DNA of 17,107 nt from Scatosoma sp045632625 (lineage in GTDB: Bacteria > Bacillota > Clostridia > Christensenellales > Borkfalkiaceae), in assembly GCA_045632625.1 (NCBI GenBank), contig JAZQWZ010000160.1, positions 1 to 17,107 of the forward strand. Direction: 5' to 3'. Below are positions 14,684-17,107 of this stretch, one piece after another; positions within the stretch are counted from its first letter, which is position 1, and every line of letters starts with the position of its first letter. The notes under the pieces were generated by a model. That model searched no databases and was not told where the DNA came from. It saw nothing but the letters and a program-made list of their open reading frames with translations. Made by a program: the position numbers and the translations under genes.

Positions 14684-14712
14684 ACTATACTATATATTTT
14701 TTCCTTTGTCAA
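14684..14712 (-). promoter_or_regulatory. Promoter of the gtrA-phosphatase operon
   Basis: On the minus strand TTGACA (14712-14707), a 17-bp spacer and TATAGT (14689-14684). Only ATATAT separates the -10 from the gtrA ATG, so the predicted start of transcription is at or within a base or two of the start codon. Confidence 0.75.
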
Positions 14713-14734
14713 GCACCCGCATAAAAAACGGCAT

Positions 14735-14770
14735 AAAGAACGCGCCGCCTGCCTTTGCAAGCGACGCGCT
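14735..14770 (-). terminator. Terminator of rpoC
   Basis: On the minus strand a 14-bp stem with G-U wobbles (14770-14757 with 14752-14739, core GCGCGTCGC against GCGGCGCGT), loop AAAG, followed by CTTTATG and, slightly further on, T6. It lies just after the rpoC stop and directly before the gtrA promoter. Confidence 0.75.
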
Positions 14771-14779
14771 TTTGTTAAA

Positions 14780-17107
14780 TTATTCAGCCGTTTCTTCCGC
14801 CGTTTGTTCAGTGGCTACTTCCGTTGCTACGTTGTAGTTACCGATATATTGCGGCGTTACCGTTTTATAGGCTTTTGTACCCGTACCTGCGGGAATCAAC
14901 TTACCGATGATAACGTTTTCCTTCAAGCCAACGAGATAATCGCGTTTGGTGCGGATAGCCGCTTCCGTAAGCACTCTCGAAGTTTCTTGGAAGGACGCTG
15001 CCGACAAGAAGCTGTCCGTTGCAAGCGCCGCTTTCGTGATAGACAAGAGCACGCGCTTTGCAAGAGCGGGTCTGCCGCCGTTTTGCATTGCTTTTGCGCT
15101 TTCATCTTGGAAAGTTACCATATCTACGAGTTCGCCTGGCAACAGGTTGGTGTCGCCTGCATTTTCTATGCGAACCTTTTTAAGCATTTGACGAACGATG
15201 ATTTCAACGTGTTTATCGTTGATTTCAACGCCTTGCGAGCGGTAAACCGATTGTACCTGTTCAAGGATATAATCTTGTACGCCCTTAACACCTTGAATAC
15301 GCAAAATGTCTTGGGGATATACGCTACCAGCGTTCAAAAGATCGCCGGGCGCAACCTTGTCGCCGTCTTTTACCTTGATTTCCGCATTGAAAGGCAACGT
15401 GTATTCCGCTTTCAATTCGCCCGTCTTTTCGTCCATAACCTTGATATGCTTAGAACCATCGGAATCGTCAAGCGCTACAACACCTTCCACTTCGCAAATG
15501 GTTGCACAGCCCTTAGGTTTACGCACTTCGAAAAGTTCTTCTACACGAGGCAAACCTTGCGTAATGTCACCCGTGGATGCGATACCACCCGTGTGGAACG
15601 TACGCATGGTAAGCTGTGTACCAGGTTCACCGATAGATTGTGCTGCAATCGTACCAACGGCTTCGCCCACTTGTACAGGGAGCGTCGTTGCCATGTTTTT
15701 ACCATAGCACTTCGCGCAAACGCCGTATCTGGACGAGCAAGCGAAGATGGAGCGAATTGCCACTTCTTCGTAGCCCGCCGCAACGATTGCGGACGCTTCT
15801 TTTTCATCAATGAAACCGTTCATAGGAACGATAATTTCGCCCGTTGCGGGATCTACAACGTCTTCCGCTGCAAATCTACCTAAAATTCTCGATTTCAAAC
15901 CTTCAATTTCTTTACCAACCGTATCGTAGATAGCGCGCACCTTTTGACCTTGGGGTTTTCTGCCTGCGCAGCAATCTTCTTCACGAACAATAATTTCGTG
16001 AGATACGTCGACAAGACGACGGGTAAGGTAACCCGAGTCAGCCGTTTTCAATGCCGTGTCGGTCAAACCTTTACGGCCACCGTGCGAGGAAATGAAATAT
16101 TCAAGAACGGACAAACCATTACGGAAACAAGATTTAACGGGAACTTCGATCTTTTTACCTTGAGGGTTAACCATTAGACCACGCATACCAGCAAGCTGTT
16201 TGATTTGGTCGATGGAACCACGGGCGCCGGAGTCAGCCATCATCCAGATGGGGTTGAACTTATCCACTTCGCCTTGTTTCTTCAAAAGACCTGCCACCTT
16301 ATCGGTAGCTGCGTCCCATTGTGCGATAACCGCGCTGTATCTTTCTTCTTCGTTCAACAAACCACGCGCATATTTCTTCGCGATTTTGCTTACTTCTTTT
16401 TCCGCATTGTTTACGATTTCTTCCTTTTCATCAGGAATCTTCATATCGAATACGGACGTCGTCAAAGCGGCAAGCGTCGAATATTTATAACCGCGTTCTT
16501 TCATTGCGTCCAAAACGTAGGACGCCTTAGGCGCTTTACCCGTTCTAAACGATTCTTGAACAATCAAAGACAAATGCTTTTTACCGATAGCACGGGCTTT
16601 GCCGATAAATTCGGTGTCAAGTTCCAAACGCAAGTAGGATTCCGGCGTGTTTCTCTTAACAAAATCCAAATCTTGAGGCAAGCCTTCGTTGTAAATCAAA
16701 CGGCCGATCGTCGTTTTGATGACACCGCTCACTTCCAACTTACCCGTCTTTTCGTTGCGACGAACGGTTGCGTGCGTAATAGGCGTTTCGCCCGCCTTAT
16801 TTTCCACAGGGCAAACGTAAGGAAGCTGCAAATGATCAAACTTACCTTCGGGAAGTTCGATTACACGCTTCAAGTACATTTCGTCTTGTTCGTGCGCAAT
16901 CTTGTTTTGATATGCCAAAATCGCTTCGTTTTCGGATGCGTAGAAAGGAATCCAGTCGCATTCCGTACCATCGGGCAATTTGCATTCGCTAATAAGCGCA
17001 GCCACTTCTTCTTCGGAAAGTCCAGCAGATTGTTCTTTCAACATTTCGTTGTACTTTTCTTGAGAAATATACAATTTACCTGTTTGAGAAGGTCTGCCTT
17101 GTGCATC
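14780..17107 (-). CDS. rpoC: DNA-directed RNA polymerase beta' subunit, C-terminal part
   Basis: The last 775 codons of rpoC; the frame stays open to the right edge, so the true start lies outside and the internal TTG near 17074 is not a start. Residue numbers below count from that TTG. The bridge-helix and trigger-loop region is present around 290-345 (NPIWMMADSGARGS, MRGLMVNPQGK, SHGGRKGLTDTALKTADSGYLTRRLVDVS). The four-cysteine zinc site near the C-terminal half is intact: a cysteine in REEDCCAGRK and three in CSSRYGVCAKCYG. AAQSIGEPGTQLTMRTFHTGG is the conserved beta' block G/H region. The protein ends in a short acidic tail (TEQTAEETAE). It is the core transcription subunit, normally expressed behind rpoB. 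Here rpoC ends at its own terminator and is not followed by the usual rpsL-rpsG-fusA genes. Confidence 0.97.
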   Translation of the reverse strand, partial: DAQGRPSQTGKLYISQEKYNEMLKEQSAGLSEEEVAALISECKLPDGTECDWIPFYASENEAILAYQNKIAHEQDEMYLKRVIELPEGKFDHLQLPYVCPVENKAGETPITHATVRRNEKTGKLEVSGVIKTTIGRLIYNEGLPQDLDFVKRNTPESYLRLELDTEFIGKARAIGKKHLSLIVQESFRTGKAPKASYVLDAMKERGYKYSTLAALTTSVFDMKIPDEKEEIVNNAEKEVSKIAKKYARGLLNEEERYSAVIAQWDAATDKVAGLLKKQGEVDKFNPIWMMADSGARGSIDQIKQLAGMRGLMVNPQGKKIEVPVKSCFRNGLSVLEYFISSHGGRKGLTDTALKTADSGYLTRRLVDVSHEIIVREEDCCAGRKPQGQKVRAIYDTVGKEIEGLKSRILGRFAAEDVVDPATGEIIVPMNGFIDEKEASAIVAAGYEEVAIRSIFACSSRYGVCAKCYGKNMATTLPVQVGEAVGTIAAQSIGEPGTQLTMRTFHTGGIASTGDITQGLPRVEELFEVRKPKGCATICEVEGVVALDDSDGSKHIKVMDEKTGELKAEYTLPFNAEIKVKDGDKVAPGDLLNAGSVYPQDILRIQGVKGVQDYILEQVQSVYRSQGVEINDKHVEIIVRQMLKKVRIENAGDTNLLPGELVDMVTFQDESAKAMQNGGRPALAKRVLLSITKAALATDSFLSAASFQETSRVLTEAAIRTKRDYLVGLKENVIIGKLIPAGTGTKAYKTVTPQYIGNYNVATEVATEQTAEETAE

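Noticed and set aside
14645..15883. Long plus-strand open frame opposite rpoC and gtrA
   Set aside because: It crosses two conserved genes and a terminator on the other strand and resembles no known protein; it reflects the codon bias of rpoC.
17072..17074. TTG as the start of the beta' subunit
   Set aside because: The frame is open to the right edge with conserved beta' sequence; this is an internal leucine codon.

Overview
The window looks like chromosomal DNA from an anaerobic, low-to-moderate GC Gram-positive bacterium, most likely an uncultured member of Clostridia. The grounds are strong GGAG-type ribosome binding sites, textbook sigma-A promoters (TTGACA/TATAAT), a pyruvate formate-lyase operon, an acetyl-type MetA paired with MetY, and secreted proteins of Firmicutes type. 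I see no insertion sequences, CRISPR arrays, rRNA or tRNA genes, and no sign of recent transfer.

Layout from left to right. Positions 1-2650 (minus strand) hold a likely operon: a CorC/HlyC-type membrane CBS protein, galE, and the start of a YgjP-like metallopeptidase cut by the window edge. A separate minus-strand gene for a small CmpB-family membrane protein follows (2833-3372). Divergent from it is a plus-strand methionine operon (3597-6710): metY, metA and a TIM-barrel sugar isomerase/epimerase-like gene. It is preceded by a promoter whose -10 lies in a perfect inverted repeat. A bidirectional terminator (about 6712-6759) separates this operon from the minus-strand pair tcdA and a secreted Ig-like/metallo-beta-lactamase protein (6758-9160).

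Positions 9266-12669 (minus strand) hold the pyruvate formate-lyase operon, in transcription order pflA, a thioredoxin-like gene, a 677-residue pflB core, and a separate 77-residue glycyl radical domain gene. PflB here ends exactly where the glycyl radical domain should begin; that domain is a distinct downstream gene in the same frame, separated by two in-frame TAA stops and with its own ribosome binding site. PFL in this organism therefore appears to be a two-piece enzyme. The operon has tandem promoters and a strong hairpin plus U7 tract in its leader.

Further right are a gtrA-like gene and a PhoA-family lipoprotein (12982-14677, one operon with a possibly leaderless transcript). Last is the 3' two-thirds of rpoC (14780 to the right edge) with its own terminator. 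The functional theme is central metabolism and housekeeping: anaerobic pyruvate cleavage, methionine synthesis by direct sulfhydrylation, tRNA modification, envelope sugar metabolism and transcription.
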